Of a stretch of DNA of 64,000 nucleotides, positions 1 to 18,451 are shown piece after piece; within the stretch, counting starts at the first letter, position 1, and each line of letters begins with the position of its first letter. The translations under genes and the position numbers were made by a program. The notes below the pieces were generated by a model. It was not told where the DNA came from and did not search any database. It saw only the letters and a list, made by a program, of their open reading frames with translations. Source of the stretch: Pseudomonas plecoglossicida NBRC 103162 = DSM 15088 (GTDB taxonomy: Bacteria > Pseudomonadota > Gammaproteobacteria > Pseudomonadales > Pseudomonadaceae); contig NZ_BBIV01000004.1 of assembly GCF_000730665.1 (NCBI RefSeq), positions 124,001-188,000 of the forward strand. Reading direction: 5' to 3'.

Positions 1-37
1 CCAGGTGTTCCAATTCTCTCTGGGCCAGACCTTCTAA
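1..37 (+). CDS. bamA: 3' end of outer-membrane assembly factor BamA (partial)
   Basis: Only the last 11 codons and a TAA stop are in the window, reading QVFQFSLGQTF. A C-terminal Phe with alternating hydrophobic residues is the beta-signal of an outer-membrane beta-barrel. In Pseudomonas the gene before skp-lpxD-fabZ-lpxA-lpxB is bamA, which inserts barrel proteins into the outer membrane. The identity rests on the C-terminal signature plus this gene order. The rest of the gene lies upstream of the window. Confidence 0.8.
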   Translation, partial: QVFQFSLGQTF

Positions 38-81
38 GGTCGGCCCTTGCTTAACGACAACGGTTTATCCAGGAGTGCATC

Positions 82-585
82 GTGCGTAAGTTGACTCAAC
101 TGGCCGTAGTGGCCGCGGCGCTGGTCGCCACCCCGGCTTTCGCCGAAATGAAGGTTGCCGTCCTGAACTATCAGATGGCCCTGCTCGAATCCGATGCCGC
201 CAAGAAGTACGCGGTCGATGCCGAGAAGAAGTTCGGCCCGCAGTTGACCAAGCTGAAAAGCCTGGAAAGCAGCGCCAAAGGCATCCAGGATCGTTTGATC
301 AAGGGTGGCGACAAGATGGCACAGCCGGAGCGTGAACGCCTGGAGCTCGAGTTCAAGCAAAAGGCCCGTGACTTCCAGTTCCAGTCCAAGGAGCTGAACG
401 AAGCCAAGGCCGTTGCCGATCGCGACATGCTCAAGCAGCTGAAGCCGAAGCTTGACGGCGCCGTCGAGGAAGTGATCAAGAAGGGTGGCTTCGACCTGGT
501 ACTCGAGCGTGGCGCGGTCATCGATGTCAAACCTCAGTACGACATCACCCGCCAGGTCATCGAGCGCATGAACCAAGCCCGTTGA
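82..585 (+). CDS. skp: Periplasmic chaperone Skp/OmpH
   Basis: A 167-residue protein with a Sec signal peptide (about residues 1-21, ending ATPAFA) followed by a charged, largely helical body rich in Lys and Glu, as expected for the coiled-coil tentacles of Skp. Skp trimers hold unfolded outer-membrane proteins during their passage through the periplasm to BamA. The start is GTG, preceded by the ribosome-binding site AGGAG. It lies directly between bamA and lpxD, the usual place, and its stop is one base from the lpxD start, so the two are surely co-transcribed. Confidence 0.93.
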   Translation: MRKLTQLAVVAAALVATPAFAEMKVAVLNYQMALLESDAAKKYAVDAEKKFGPQLTKLKSLESSAKGIQDRLIKGGDKMAQPERERLELEFKQKARDFQFQSKELNEAKAVADRDMLKQLKPKLDGAVEEVIKKGGFDLVLERGAVIDVKPQYDITRQVIERMNQAR

Positions 586-586
586 T

Positions 587-1642
587 ATGACCGTGACCAT
601 GACGCTCGGCCAGCTGGCCGAGGCCCTCGGGGCCACACTCCAGGGCCCCGAGGCGCTGCAGATTACCGGCCTGGCCACCTTGCAAGAGGCTGGCCCCGGT
701 CAATTGAGCTTCCTGGCCAACCCGCAATACCGCAAGTACCTGGACAACAACCAGGCCGCTGCGGTGTTGCTCAAGGCTGCGGACGCCGAAGGTTATGCCG
801 GCAATGCCCTGATCGTGCCCGATCCGTACCTGGCTTACGCACGCATCTCCCACCTGTTCGATCCCAAGCCCAAGGCTGAGGCGGGTATTCATCCCAGCGC
901 CGTGGTTGCCGGGGATGCCCAGGTGGACCCCAGTGCCAGCATCGGACCGTTCGTGGTCATCGAGAGCGGTGCGCGGGTGGCTGCCAACGTCAGCATCGGT
1001 GCGCATTGCGTGATCGGCGCCCGCTGCGTGATCGGCGAAGGTGGCTGGCTGGCACCGCGGGTCACGCTGTATCACGACGTGACCATCGGCAAGCGTGTGG
1101 TCATCCAGTCTGGCGCGGTGATCGGTGGCGAGGGCTTCGGCTTTGCCAACGAGAAGGGTGTATGGCGCAAGATCGCCCAGATCGGCGGCGTCAGCATCGG
1201 TGACGACGTGGAAATCGGCGTCAATACCGCGGTAGACCGCGGCGCGCTGTCCGACACGCGGATCGCCGACGGGGTCAAGCTCGACAACCAGATCCAGATC
1301 GCCCACAACGTGCAGATCGGCGAACACACCGCCATGGCCGCCTGCGTCGGCATTTCCGGCAGCACGCGCATCGGCAAGCACTGCACCATCGCCGGTGGCG
1401 TCGGCATGGTTGGTCATATCGATGTGTGCGACAACGTATTCGTTTCCGGGATGACCATGGTGACCCGTTCGATCACCGAACCGGGTGCCTATTCTTCCGG
1501 CACTGCCATGCAGCCACTGGCTGACTGGCGCAAGAGCGCCGCGCGTATCCGGCAGTTGGACGACATGTCCAAACGTCTCCAGCAGCTGGAAAAACGTGTC
1601 GATACCGTGACCTCAGGTGGCCAGCCGACATCAGAAGGCTGA
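587..1642 (+). CDS. lpxD: UDP-3-O-(3-hydroxyacyl)glucosamine N-acyltransferase LpxD
   Basis: A 351-residue enzyme adding the second 3-hydroxyacyl chain, at the amino group, in lipid A synthesis. The N-terminal uridine-binding region (about 1-100) is followed by a long left-handed beta-helix of hexapeptide repeats (about 100-310, many I-G-x units) and a C-terminal helix. The conserved histidine region reads QIAHNVQIG near residue 240. It is the first lipid A gene in the skp-lpxD-fabZ-lpxA-lpxB cluster. The start is one base after the skp stop. Confidence 0.97.
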   Translation: MTVTMTLGQLAEALGATLQGPEALQITGLATLQEAGPGQLSFLANPQYRKYLDNNQAAAVLLKAADAEGYAGNALIVPDPYLAYARISHLFDPKPKAEAGIHPSAVVAGDAQVDPSASIGPFVVIESGARVAANVSIGAHCVIGARCVIGEGGWLAPRVTLYHDVTIGKRVVIQSGAVIGGEGFGFANEKGVWRKIAQIGGVSIGDDVEIGVNTAVDRGALSDTRIADGVKLDNQIQIAHNVQIGEHTAMAACVGISGSTRIGKHCTIAGGVGMVGHIDVCDNVFVSGMTMVTRSITEPGAYSSGTAMQPLADWRKSAARIRQLDDMSKRLQQLEKRVDTVTSGGQPTSEG

Positions 1643-1756
1643 TACCATTTCCTGAGCAAGAGTGAACAGTCGCTAGCTGGCTCCTCTTTGGATTTGCAAA
1701 AGGAGCGTGTGGTCAGCACCTGCGCTCCCTATTCTTATTACAGGCTTCCCCCCGAA

Positions 1757-2197
1757 ATGATGGACATCAACGAGATTCGCGAATACCTGCCTCACCGTTA
1801 CCCGTTCCTGCTGGTGGATCGCGTGACGGATCTGGACTTCGAGGCCCAGAGCATTCGTGCCTACAAGAATGTCAGCATCAACGAGCCGTTCTTCAATGGC
1901 CATTTCCCGGCGCACCCGATCATGCCGGGCGTTTTGATCATCGAGGCGATGGCGCAGGCGGCCGGTATCCTGGGTTTCAAGATGCTCGATGCCAAGCCGG
2001 CCGATGGCACCCTGTACTACTTCGTCGGCTCCGACAAGTTGCGTTTTCGCCAGCCGGTGTTGCCGGGTGACCAGCTCGTGCTGGAAGCGAAGTTCCTCAG
2101 CCGCAAGAGCATGATCTGGAAGTTCGAATGCCGCGCCCTGGTCGACGGCAAGCCGGTCTGCTCGGCTGAAATCACCTGCGCGGAACGCTCCCTATGA
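1757..2197 (+). CDS. fabZ: 3-hydroxyacyl-[acyl-carrier-protein] dehydratase FabZ
   Basis: A 146-residue hot-dog-fold dehydratase acting in the third step of each fatty acid elongation cycle. The catalytic His49 ([12 protein letters not shown]) and Glu63 ([10 protein letters not shown]) are present. An open frame extends upstream to 1688, but the family length and the conserved MDINEI start favour the ATG at 1757 (a second ATG follows at once). The 114-bp gap after lpxD is the longest within the lipid A cluster and could hold an internal promoter. Its stop overlaps the lpxA start by four bases. It competes with LpxA for the same 3-hydroxyacyl-ACP pool. Confidence 0.96.
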   Translation: MMDINEIREYLPHRYPFLLVDRVTDLDFEAQSIRAYKNVSINEPFFNGHFPAHPIMPGVLIIEAMAQAAGILGFKMLDAKPADGTLYYFVGSDKLRFRQPVLPGDQLVLEAKFLSRKSMIWKFECRALVDGKPVCSAEITCAERSL

Positions 2198-2970
2198 GTT
2201 CGATTGATCCGCGGGCGATCATCGACCCCTCGGCCAAGCTGGCTGCAGGCGTCGAGGTTGGCCCGTGGTCGATTGTCGGTCCTGACGTCGAAATCGACGA
2301 GGGCACAGTCATTGGCCCTCACGTGGTGCTCAAGGGCCCCACGAAGATCGGCAAGCACAACCGTATCTACCAGTTTTCCTCGATCGGCGAAGACACCCCG
2401 GACCTCAAGTACAAGGGTGAACCGACGCGACTGGTCATCGGCGATCACAACGTGATCCGCGAGGGTGTGACCATCCACCGTGGTACGGTCCAGGACCGCT
2501 ACGAAACCACCCTGGGTGACCACAACCTGATCATGGCCTATGCCCACATCGGCCATGACAGCGTGATCGGCAACCACTGCATCCTGGTCAACAACACGGC
2601 GTTGGCTGGCCATGTGCATGTCGGTGATTGGGCGATCCTGTCCGGTTTCACCCTGGTGCACCAGTACTGCCACATTGGCGCGCATGCGTTTTCCGGCATG
2701 GGCACGGCGATCGGCAAGGACGTGCCCGCGTTCGTCACCGTGTTCGGCAGCCCGGCGGAAGCCCGCAGCATGAACTTCGAAGGCATGCGTCGCCGCGGTT
2801 TCAGCGATGATGTCATCCATGCCCTGCGTCGCTCCTACAAGATCGTCTACCGCCAGGGCCTGACCGTCGAAGATGCGATCAAGGAACTGGAAGAACTGGC
2901 GGACAAACACCCCGAGGTCGATCTGTTCCGTCAGTCGATCGTGAATTCCGCTCGCGGCATCACTCGCTGA
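2194..2970 (+). CDS. lpxA: Acyl-ACP--UDP-N-acetylglucosamine O-acyltransferase LpxA
   Basis: A 258-residue first enzyme of lipid A synthesis, transferring a 3-hydroxyacyl chain to UDP-GlcNAc. Hexapeptide repeats build the left-handed beta-helix over about residues 1-190, with a helical C-terminus. The catalytic His is His121 in AYAHIGHDS. The start overlaps the fabZ stop (ATGA), and lpxB starts one base after its stop, giving a translationally coupled fabZ-lpxA-lpxB unit. Confidence 0.97.
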   Translation: MSSIDPRAIIDPSAKLAAGVEVGPWSIVGPDVEIDEGTVIGPHVVLKGPTKIGKHNRIYQFSSIGEDTPDLKYKGEPTRLVIGDHNVIREGVTIHRGTVQDRYETTLGDHNLIMAYAHIGHDSVIGNHCILVNNTALAGHVHVGDWAILSGFTLVHQYCHIGAHAFSGMGTAIGKDVPAFVTVFGSPAEARSMNFEGMRRRGFSDDVIHALRRSYKIVYRQGLTVEDAIKELEELADKHPEVDLFRQSIVNSARGITR

Positions 2971-2971
2971 C

Positions 2972-4099
2972 ATGGCGCAGCTATGCGTAGCCCTGGTTGC
3001 AGGTGAGGCCAGCGGCGATATTCTTGGTTCCGGTCTGATGCGCGCCCTCAAGGCGCGCCATCCCGATGTGCGATTCATCGGCGTCGGCGGCCCGCTGATG
3101 GAGGCCGAAGGCCTGCAGTCGTACTTCCCCATGGAGCGTCTGGCGGTCATGGGCCTGGTCGAAGTGCTCGGGCGCCTGCGCGAGCTGCTCAAGCGGCGCA
3201 AGGCACTCATCCAGACACTGATCGCTGAAAAGCCCGACGTGTTCATCGGCATCGACGCGCCGGATTTCACCCTCAATATCGAATTGAAACTGCGCCAGGT
3301 CGGTATCAAGACCGTGCACTACGTCAGCCCGTCGGTCTGGGCCTGGCGGCAGAAGCGCGTGCTGAAGATCCATGAGGGTTGCGACCTGATGCTGACCTTG
3401 CTGCCTTTCGAAGCGCGCTTCTATGAAGAGCAGGGCGTGCCGGTGCGCTTCGTTGGCCACCCACTGGCCGATACCATCCCGCTGGATGCCGACCGTCAGG
3501 CAGCGCGCCAGGCGCTGGGCTTGACCGAGGGGCCGCTGGTGGCGTTGATGCCCGGTAGCCGTGGCGGTGAGGTCGGGCGTCTGGGGGTATTGTTCCTCGA
3601 TACGGCCCAGCGGCTGCGCGAACAGGTGCCGGGTGTGCGTTTCGTGCTGCCCTGCGCCAATGCAGCGCGGCGCGAGCAGGTCGAGCAGATGCTGGTGGGC
3701 CGCGACCTGCCGCTGACCTTGCTCGATGGCCAGTCGCACCAGGCCCTGGCCGCCTGTGATGCAGTGCTGATCGCCTCCGGTACTGCCACCCTCGAAGCGC
3801 TGCTGTACAAGCGCCCGATGGTCGTGGCTTATCGCCTTGCCCCGCTGACCTACTGGATACTCAAGCGTCTGGTAAAAAGCCCCTACGTGTCGCTGCCGAA
3901 CCTGCTTGCCCAGCGCGCGCTGGTGCCCGAGCTGCTGCAGGATGCCGCGACCAGCGAAGCCCTTGCCCAGGCCTTGGCGCCGCTGGTCGTCGATGGCAGC
4001 CAGCAGACCGAGCGCTTCGACGAAATTCACCGTACCTTGCGCCGCGACGCCTCCAATCAGGCGGCCGACGCGGTGCTGGCTTTGCTCGAGACCCGCTGA
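2972..4099 (+). CDS. lpxB: Lipid A disaccharide synthase LpxB
   Basis: A 375-residue glycosyltransferase of family GT19 that joins lipid X and UDP-2,3-diacylglucosamine into the lipid A disaccharide at the inner membrane. The N-terminal signature [11 protein letters not shown], the SPSVWAWR stretch and the GSRGGEV motif of the nucleotide-binding half are all visible. The length is normal for the family. It begins one base after lpxA and is followed one base later by rnhB. Confidence 0.97.
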   Translation: MAQLCVALVAGEASGDILGSGLMRALKARHPDVRFIGVGGPLMEAEGLQSYFPMERLAVMGLVEVLGRLRELLKRRKALIQTLIAEKPDVFIGIDAPDFTLNIELKLRQVGIKTVHYVSPSVWAWRQKRVLKIHEGCDLMLTLLPFEARFYEEQGVPVRFVGHPLADTIPLDADRQAARQALGLTEGPLVALMPGSRGGEVGRLGVLFLDTAQRLREQVPGVRFVLPCANAARREQVEQMLVGRDLPLTLLDGQSHQALAACDAVLIASGTATLEALLYKRPMVVAYRLAPLTYWILKRLVKSPYVSLPNLLAQRALVPELLQDAATSEALAQALAPLVVDGSQQTERFDEIHRTLRRDASNQAADAVLALLETR

Positions 4100-4100
4100 C

Positions 4101-4724
4101 ATGCAGATTGGACTGGATTTCAACCTGGTCGAAGACCTTGTCGCCGGCGTCGATGAAGTAGGGCGTGGCCCGTTGTGCGGCGCTGTGGTCACGGCGGCGG
4201 TGATCCTCGACCCGAGCCGGCCGATTCTTGGCCTGAACGATTCGAAGAAACTCACCGAAGCCAAGCGCGAAGCGCTGTTCGACGAGATCTGTGAAAAAGC
4301 CCTGAGCTTCTGCATCGCCCGCGCCGAGGTGGAGGAAATCGACCGCCTGAACATCCTGCAGGCCACCATGCTCGCCATGCAGCGTGCGGTGGAAGGCCTG
4401 CATGTCACGCCAAAGCTCGCGCTGATCGATGGTAACCGTTGCCCCAAGCTGTCGGTGCCGGCTGCGCCGGTGGTGAAAGGGGATAGCCAGGTACCGGCTA
4501 TCGCCGCCGCGTCGATTCTGGCCAAGGTCACCCGCGACCGGGAGATGAGCGCGTTCGAGCTGATCTACCCAGGCTACGGGATGGGTGGGCACAAGGGGTA
4601 TCCGACGCCGGTGCACCTTGAGGCCTTGGCGCGGCTTGGGCCGACGCCCATTCATCGGCGATCCTTTGCGCCAGTGCGGGCGGCCTGGGAAGCCCGTGAG
4701 GGCGTTACCGATTCCCTGATCTAG
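4101..4724 (+). CDS. rnhB: Ribonuclease HII
   Basis: A 207-residue enzyme that cuts RNA in RNA-DNA hybrids and removes misincorporated ribonucleotides. The active-site motif [12 protein letters not shown] carries Asp18 and Glu19, and the NDSKKLT motif follows near residue 46. The open frame runs further upstream, but the ATG at 4101, one base after the lpxB stop, gives the canonical N-terminus. It ends the lipid A cluster and lies before dnaE, as in other Pseudomonas. Confidence 0.96.
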   Translation: MQIGLDFNLVEDLVAGVDEVGRGPLCGAVVTAAVILDPSRPILGLNDSKKLTEAKREALFDEICEKALSFCIARAEVEEIDRLNILQATMLAMQRAVEGLHVTPKLALIDGNRCPKLSVPAAPVVKGDSQVPAIAAASILAKVTRDREMSAFELIYPGYGMGGHKGYPTPVHLEALARLGPTPIHRRSFAPVRAAWEAREGVTDSLI

Positions 4725-4810
4725 TGGGGGGGCGCTGCGCGGCCCCAATCGAACCCCGCATTTACGCTACAATCCCGCCCTTGTCGTTCAGCACTGCTAC
4801 AGGATCATCC

Positions 4811-8335
<3,525 letters not shown>

Positions 8336-8440
8336 ACCGACGAAATTTAATCTCGACCTGAATGCGCCCGATCCCTTAAGGTAGGGCGCCAAACGGATCA
8401 ACCGGCCGGCCGCCTGGCCGTAGACCCAAGACGGATGACT

Positions 8441-9388
8441 ATGAACCCGAATTTTCTCGATTTCGAACAGCCGATTGCCGACCTGCAAGCCAAGATCGAA
8501 GGGCTGCGCCTGGTGGGCAACGACAACTCGCTGAACATCAGCGATGAAATTGCCCGTCTGCAAGACAAGAGCAACACCCTGACCGAAAGCATCTTCGGCA
8601 ACCTGACCAGCTGGCAGATCGCCCGCCTGGCCCGTCACCCACGTCGTCCCTACACCCTGGACTACCTGGAGCACATCTTCACCGAATTCGAAGAGCTGCA
8701 CGGCGACCGCCACTTCTCCGACGACGCCGCCATCGTCGGCGGTACCGCGCGCCTGGATGGCAAACCGGTAATGGTCATCGGCCACCAGAAGGGCCGTGAA
8801 GTGCGCGAGAAGGTTCGCCGCAACTTCGGCATGCCACGCCCCGAAGGCTACCGCAAGGCCTGCCGTCTGATGGAGATGGCCGAGCGCTTCAAGATGCCGA
8901 TCCTGACCTTCATCGACACCCCGGGCGCCTACCCGGGCATCGATGCCGAAGAGCGCAACCAGAGCGAGGCGATCGCCTGGAACCTGCGTGTCATGGCGCG
9001 CCTGAAGACCCCGATCATCGCTACCGTGATCGGTGAAGGTGGCTCCGGCGGTGCGCTGGCCATCGGCGTGTGCGACCAGCTGAACATGCTGCAGTACTCC
9101 ACCTACTCGGTGATCTCGCCGGAAGGTTGCGCCTCGATCCTGTGGAAGACCGCCGACCGTGCGGCCGACGCAGCCGAAGCGATGGGTGTGACTGCCGAGC
9201 GCCTGAAGAGCCTGAACATCGTCGACAAGGTCATCCCGGAACCGCTGGGCGGCGCCCACCGCGATCCGGCCAAGATGTCCGAGAGCATTCGGGCCGACCT
9301 GGTTCAGCAGCTGGACATGCTCGGCAAGTTCGACAACGACGCGCTGCTGGCCCGTCGTTACGAGCGCCTGATGAGCTACGGCGTCTGA
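8441..9388 (+). CDS. accA: Acetyl-CoA carboxylase carboxyltransferase subunit alpha
   Basis: A 315-residue subunit that with AccD moves the carboxyl group from biotin to acetyl-CoA, making malonyl-CoA for fatty acid synthesis. The carboxyltransferase core shows [19 protein letters not shown] and the oxyanion motif [10 protein letters not shown]. Two in-frame ATGs lie six bases apart (8435 and 8441). I chose 8441 because [11 protein letters not shown] is the usual Pseudomonas N-terminus; the earlier start would add two residues. It follows dnaE by 105 bp, the order also found in E. coli. Confidence 0.96.
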   Translation: MNPNFLDFEQPIADLQAKIEGLRLVGNDNSLNISDEIARLQDKSNTLTESIFGNLTSWQIARLARHPRRPYTLDYLEHIFTEFEELHGDRHFSDDAAIVGGTARLDGKPVMVIGHQKGREVREKVRRNFGMPRPEGYRKACRLMEMAERFKMPILTFIDTPGAYPGIDAEERNQSEAIAWNLRVMARLKTPIIATVIGEGGSGGALAIGVCDQLNMLQYSTYSVISPEGCASILWKTADRAADAAEAMGVTAERLKSLNIVDKVIPEPLGGAHRDPAKMSESIRADLVQQLDMLGKFDNDALLARRYERLMSYGV

Positions 9389-9395
9389 TCGATCC

Positions 9396-9480
9396 TGGGG
9401 GGCCGCTCTGCGGCCCCATCGCCGGCAAGCCGGCTCCCACAGGATTTGGCGTGGGAGCCGGCTTGCCGGCGATGTGGCGC
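9396..9480. repeat. REP pair (inverted, P. putida type)
   Basis: Two REP units face each other. Perfect 24-bp arms at 9417-9440 and 9451-9474 hold the core GCCGGCAAGCCGGCTCC, with a 10-nt spacer. A GC-rich hairpin (GGGGCCGC/GCGGCCCC, 9399-9417) overlaps the left edge. It may act as a transcriptional end for accA, although no T-tract follows. Such elements are thought to be spread by RAYT transposases encoded elsewhere. Confidence 0.9.
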
Positions 9481-9517
9481 AAGGCGCCCCCAGTATTGCG
9501 AATGATGTGAGGCCCCC

Positions 9518-10798
9518 ATGATCAACCTCACCCCCTGGCTCAATGCCCCCGCCTGGCACATCGCCTTCTCCGGCGGCCTCGATTCCACCGTCCTTCTGCA
9601 CCTGCTGGCCGATCACGCCCGCCGCCACGCCACGCCCCCCCTGCACGCCATCCACATCCATCACGGCCTGCAACCTGCCGCCGATACCTGGCCAGCCCAC
9701 TGCGAGGCGGTCTGCGAGCACCTGGGCATCGAACTCAGCGTCGTCCACGTCCAGGTCGCTCCTGGCGCCAGCCTCGAACAGGCGGCCCGCGATGCGCGCT
9801 ATGCGGCATTTGAGCGCATCCTCGGCCCTGGTGACGTGCTGTTCACCGGCCAGCACCGCGAAGACCAGGCTGAAACACTGCTCTTTCGTCTGCTGCGCGG
9901 CGCCGGCCTGCGTGGTCTGGCCGGGATGCCTTTGCAGCGTCCGCTGGGGCAGGGCAGCCTGGCCAGGCCGCTATTGATGTGTTCACGCCAGCAATTGCAT
10001 GACCATGCAAAAGCCCATGGGCTGATCTGGGTCGACGACCCTTCCAACAGCGACTCGGCCTTCGCCCGCAATTTCCTGCGCAACGACGTGATGCCGCTGC
10101 TGCAGCAACGTTGGCCTCAGGCCAGCCAGAACCTTGCCCGGTGTGCCGGGCACCTGGGCGAGGCGCAGGGGCTGCTCGACGAGTTGGCGCAAGCGGACCT
10201 CGCAACGGCCGGGGACGGCGCTGCCACTGCCTGGTCCGGGCTGGATTCCCTCGACCTTGCAACGCTTGTCGCCTTGTCGCCTGCCCGTCAACGCAATGCA
10301 CTGCAGTATTGGCTGGGCGCGCGAACCCGTTTGCCGGATACCCGCCACTGGTCCGGATGGGTGGACCTGCGCGATGCTGCAGTCGATGCCCAGCCCGTTT
10401 GGCAGCTGACCGACGGCACCCTGGTGCGCAGCCACGGCCGGATCTGGTGGTTGAGCGGCGACTGGTTGCAGCCTGTTGCCGGTCAGTGGCGCTGGGATCG
10501 GTCCGACTCTCCTTTGTCGTTGCCCGGCAACGGCCGCGTTCATCTGCAGGGGCATGCCCCTGGCAGCCTGCATGTCGCCTACCGCCAGGGCGGCGAGGTC
10601 CTGGACGTTCCAGGCCGCGGCAGACGCGACCTCAAGCGCCTGCTCAACGAGCTGCAGGTGCCGTACTTCCTGCGCCCGCGCTTGCCGTTGCTGTACTGCG
10701 GCGAACGTTTGCTGGCAGTGGCCAACCTGCCTGAGCTCGGGCAGGCGAATTGCCAGGTGCACTGGCAGCTGCCGACGAACGCGCAAGGTTTGAGCTGA
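9518..10798 (+). CDS. tilS: tRNA(Ile)-lysidine synthase
   Basis: A 426-residue enzyme that converts C34 of the CAU-anticodon isoleucine tRNA to lysidine, switching its charging from Met to Ile. The PP-loop ATP pyrophosphatase motif SGGLDS is at residues 18-23, followed by the N-terminal catalytic domain, a TilS substrate-binding domain and a C-terminal domain. ATG at 9518. It lies between accA and pyrG as in other pseudomonads. Its 3' end holds the -35 of the likely pyrG promoter. Confidence 0.95.
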   Translation: MINLTPWLNAPAWHIAFSGGLDSTVLLHLLADHARRHATPPLHAIHIHHGLQPAADTWPAHCEAVCEHLGIELSVVHVQVAPGASLEQAARDARYAAFERILGPGDVLFTGQHREDQAETLLFRLLRGAGLRGLAGMPLQRPLGQGSLARPLLMCSRQQLHDHAKAHGLIWVDDPSNSDSAFARNFLRNDVMPLLQQRWPQASQNLARCAGHLGEAQGLLDELAQADLATAGDGAATAWSGLDSLDLATLVALSPARQRNALQYWLGARTRLPDTRHWSGWVDLRDAAVDAQPVWQLTDGTLVRSHGRIWWLSGDWLQPVAGQWRWDRSDSPLSLPGNGRVHLQGHAPGSLHVAYRQGGEVLDVPGRGRRDLKRLLNELQVPYFLRPRLPLLYCGERLLAVANLPELGQANCQVHWQLPTNAQGLS

Positions 10799-10818
10799 AG
10801 GGTACATTCCGGTAGACT
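10790..10818 (+). promoter_or_regulatory. Probable sigma-70 promoter for pyrG
   Basis: TTGAGC at 10790-10795, a 17-bp spacer and TAGACT at 10813-10818 match a sigma-70 promoter with good spacing. The -35 overlaps the tilS stop region. It would give a leader of about 240 nt before pyrG. That leader (10825-11067) shows a GC-rich hairpin near 11026-11041 but no coding sequence I can support. Confidence 0.5.
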
Positions 10819-11046
10819 ACCCTCCCTTCTTGATACAACTTCTGTGGCTTCCTCGGAAACACGGCAGTTGCCGATTACCACGCAGTTTTTTGCTGGGCTG
10901 ATTCTGGAAATGACGAGCGAGCTCCATGCCGGGGATACCCCTGGTCTGTACAGACGCGGCAGTTTTTCGAGATGCACTGTGATTGACGCAGGTGATCGGG
11001 GGCTTCGGCCTTCCTTCGCTTTCTCCGGCGGCGCTGGCCGCCTTAA

Positions 11047-12696
<1,650 letters not shown>

Positions 12697-12770
12697 GCCA
12701 AGGCTTTGTGAGTTTTCCGACGGTATAAACCGCGCAAAGCTCATTTCTCGGGTAAAGTACCGCCCGTTCT

Positions 12771-12794
12771 GCCCCTGACCTGCCGGTCAGGGGC
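12771..12794 (+). terminator. Hairpin after pyrG
   Basis: A perfect 10-bp stem (GCCCCTGACC / GGTCAGGGGC) with a 4-nt loop lies 75 bp after the pyrG stop. Only a weak T-run (TGCTTCT) follows. It could end pyrG transcription or act as an attenuator in the eno leader. Confidence 0.45.
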
Positions 12795-12852
12795 TGCTTC
12801 TGCCAGGCCTGCCTGCTGCATATCCGCCTGGCACAAGGCAAGAATTTCCTAA

Positions 12853-14181
<1,329 letters not shown>

Positions 14182-14265
14182 GCAAGAGATGGTAAAAAGA
14201 CAGCAGCCGAGGCTGTCGGAACTTTCGAACTGAAATTTCCGACGCTTCAAGCGGGTTTCTGTCGA

Positions 14266-14293
14266 ACGAAGCCTGGCCTCGGCCAGGCTTCGT
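14266..14293 (+). terminator. Terminator hairpin after eno (first)
   Basis: A perfect inverted repeat (ACGAAGCCTGGCC / GGCCAGGCTTCGT) about 85 bp after the eno stop. It is followed by GCTATTT, so the U-tract is weak, but the stem is very strong. Confidence 0.65.
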
Positions 14294-14302
14294 GCTATTT
14301 GA

Positions 14303-14329
14303 GACCTGCCCCGGTGAGGCGGTCTTTTT
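14303..14329 (+). terminator. Terminator hairpin after eno (second)
   Basis: A stem GACC(T)GCC / GGCGGTC with a single bulge, immediately followed by TTTTT. It lies 16 bp before the ftsB start, so ftsB expression would need read-through or a promoter overlapping this hairpin. Confidence 0.6.
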
Positions 14330-14344
14330 AACCTGGATACCTTG

Positions 14345-14626
14345 ATGCGCAGTCCCTATTGGTTGTTCCTGCTCCTGCTTCTGCTGCTCGGTGGCCTGCA
14401 GTACCGCCTCTGGGTGGGCAATGGCAGCCTGGCGCAAGTGGCAGAGCTCAAGCAGCAGATCGACGAGCAGCACGCCGAGAACGAGCGGCTGCTGGAGCGT
14501 AACCGCGTGCTCGACGCCGAGGTGCTGGAGCTGAAGAAAGGTATGGAGACCGTGGAAGAACGGGCTCGTCATGAATTGGGAATGGTCAAAGAGGGTGAAA
14601 CCCTCTTCCAGCTGCCGCAAAAATGA
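14345..14626 (+). CDS. ftsB: Cell division protein FtsB
   Basis: A 93-residue bitopic membrane protein: a short cytoplasmic start (MRSPYW), one transmembrane helix of about 15-20 residues rich in Leu, then a periplasmic coiled coil (about residues 30-75). FtsB joins FtsL and FtsQ in the divisome and helps activate septal peptidoglycan synthesis. The ATG at 14345 gives the usual N-terminus; an in-frame TTG sits directly before it. Its stop overlaps the ispD start, a linkage also seen in E. coli. Confidence 0.93.
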   Translation: MRSPYWLFLLLLLLLGGLQYRLWVGNGSLAQVAELKQQIDEQHAENERLLERNRVLDAEVLELKKGMETVEERARHELGMVKEGETLFQLPQK

Positions 14627-15268
14627 ATGAAACGCTACCGGCCTTCTGGGCTGTGATTCCCGCCGCGGGTGTAGGTGCCCGCATGGCTGCCGACCGCCCC
14701 AAGCAATACCTGGAGTTGGCCGGGCAGACGATTCTCGAGCACAGCCTCGACTGTTTTCTTGGCCATCCCACGCTCAAGGGCCTGGTGGTCAGCATTGCTG
14801 AAGACGACCCTTATTGGCCGGGCCTGCGCTGCGCCAGCGATCCACGCATCCAGCGTGCCTCGGGTGGTCGTGAGCGCGCCGATTCGGTGTTGAATGCCTT
14901 GCTGCTGCTGCATGCCCAGGGCGCAGCGGACAGCGACTGGGTGCTGGTTCACGATGCGGCGCGGCCGAACCTGGCGCGCACGGATCTTGACCGTTTGTTG
15001 TCGGAACTGGCTGACGATTCGGTGGGCGGTCTCTTGGCAGTGCCTGCCCGCGATACGCTCAAGCGTGCCGATGCCAAGGGGCGTGTCAGCGCCACCGTGG
15101 ATCGCAGCACCATCTGGCAGGCCTATACGCCACAGATGTTCCGCCTGGGTGCCTTGCACCGGGCCCTGGCCGAGTGCCTGGTGTCCGATGTGGTGGTGAC
15201 CGACGAGGCCTCTGCCATCGAATGGTCCGGGCAGGCGCCGCGGTTGATCGAAGGGCGCAGCGACAATA

Positions 15269-17480
<2,212 letters not shown>

Positions 17481-17488
17481 GGTCCGTC

Positions 17489-18343
17489 ATGAGCCTGGAT
17501 AACATTTCCTGCCAGAAGAGCTTCGGCGGCTGGCACAAGCGTTACCGGCATCACTCCAAGGTGCTGGGGTGCGACATGGTGTTCGCCGTCTACCTGCCGC
17601 CGCAGGCCGAACAGGGCGAAAAGCTGCCGGTGCTGTACTGGCTGAGCGGCCTGACCTGTACCGACGAGAACTTCATGCAGAAGGCCGGCGCCCACCGTCT
17701 GGCCGCAGAGCTTGGCCTGATCATCGTCGCCCCCGACACCAGCCCGCGGGGTGAGCAGGTGCCGGGCGACCCGGACGGAGCCTGGGACTTCGGCCTGGGC
17801 GCGGGCTTCTATCTCAATGCCACCCAGCAGCCCTGGGCCCAGCACTACCGCATGCATGACTATGTGGTGCAGGAGCTGCCAGCACTGATCGAAGCGCACT
17901 TCCCGGCGTCGGCTCAGCGCAGTATCAGCGGCCACTCCATGGGCGGGCACGGCGCGCTGGTGTGCGCCTTGCGCAACCCGGGGCGCTACCGCTCGATATC
18001 GGCGTTCTCGCCTATCAGCAACCCCATGGACTGCCCGTGGGGCGAGAAGGCGCTCAGCCGTTACCTGGGTGAAGACCGTACCCGCTGGCGCGAGTGGGAT
18101 GCCAGCGTGCTGCTGGCCGAAACCCCGTCCGGCGAGTGCCCGCCATTGCTGGTGGACCAGGGGGATCGTGACGACTTCCTCGAGAAGCAGCTCAAGCCCG
18201 AAGCGCTGGAGCAGGCGGCACGCAGGGGGGGACATGAGCTGACCCTGCGCCTGCAGCCTGGCTACGACCACAGCTACTACTTCATCGCCAGCTTCATCGA
18301 CGAACACCTGCGCCATCATGCGATGGCGTTGGGTCGCCTGTAA
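17489..18343 (+). CDS. fghA: S-formylglutathione hydrolase
   Basis: A 284-residue alpha/beta hydrolase releasing formate and glutathione from S-formylglutathione, so completing formaldehyde detoxification with the gene before it. The nucleophile is Ser150 in SISGHSMGGHGA; the conserved WLSGLTCTDENF stretch of the esterase D family is at about 51-62. Expected length for the family. Downstream lie a REP unit and the hairpin before ispF. Confidence 0.95.
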   Translation: MSLDNISCQKSFGGWHKRYRHHSKVLGCDMVFAVYLPPQAEQGEKLPVLYWLSGLTCTDENFMQKAGAHRLAAELGLIIVAPDTSPRGEQVPGDPDGAWDFGLGAGFYLNATQQPWAQHYRMHDYVVQELPALIEAHFPASAQRSISGHSMGGHGALVCALRNPGRYRSISAFSPISNPMDCPWGEKALSRYLGEDRTRWREWDASVLLAETPSGECPPLLVDQGDRDDFLEKQLKPEALEQAARRGGHELTLRLQPGYDHSYYFIASFIDEHLRHHAMALGRL

Positions 18344-18354
18344 CACCACGCTCG

Positions 18355-18397
18355 GTGTGGGAGCCGGCTTGCCGGCGATAGGCTGCGAAGCAGCCCC
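18355..18397. repeat. Single REP unit (P. putida type)
   Basis: GTGTGGGAGCCGGCTTGCCGGCGAT followed by a small hairpin (GGCTGC/GCAGCC). The core is the same as in the paired elements at 9396-9480 and 59303-59397. It lies between fghA and ispF. Confidence 0.85.
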
Positions 18398-18423
18398 AAT
18401 ACAGCATAAAGCAGGTAGAATCA

Positions 18424-18449
18424 CGCCCTGACTCAATCAGGGCGTTTTT
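18424..18449 (+). terminator. Rho-independent terminator abutting the ispF start codon
   Basis: A perfect 8-bp stem (CGCCCTGA / TCAGGGCG), a 5-nt loop and TTTTT, ending two bases before the ispF ATG. The right arm contains AGGG (18439-18442), the only Shine-Dalgarno-like sequence at good spacing before ispF. The hairpin therefore both ends the fghA transcript and can mask the ispF ribosome-binding site. Confidence 0.8.
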
Positions 18450-18451
18450 CT

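Noticed and set aside
9396..9480. CRISPR-like or attachment-site repeat
   Set aside because: The repeat is an inverted pair matching the REP family found at three other places here; no spacers, cas genes or integrase are present.
14266..14329. Riboswitch between eno and ftsB
   Set aside because: The two hairpins are simple terminators with no conserved aptamer-like sequence around them.
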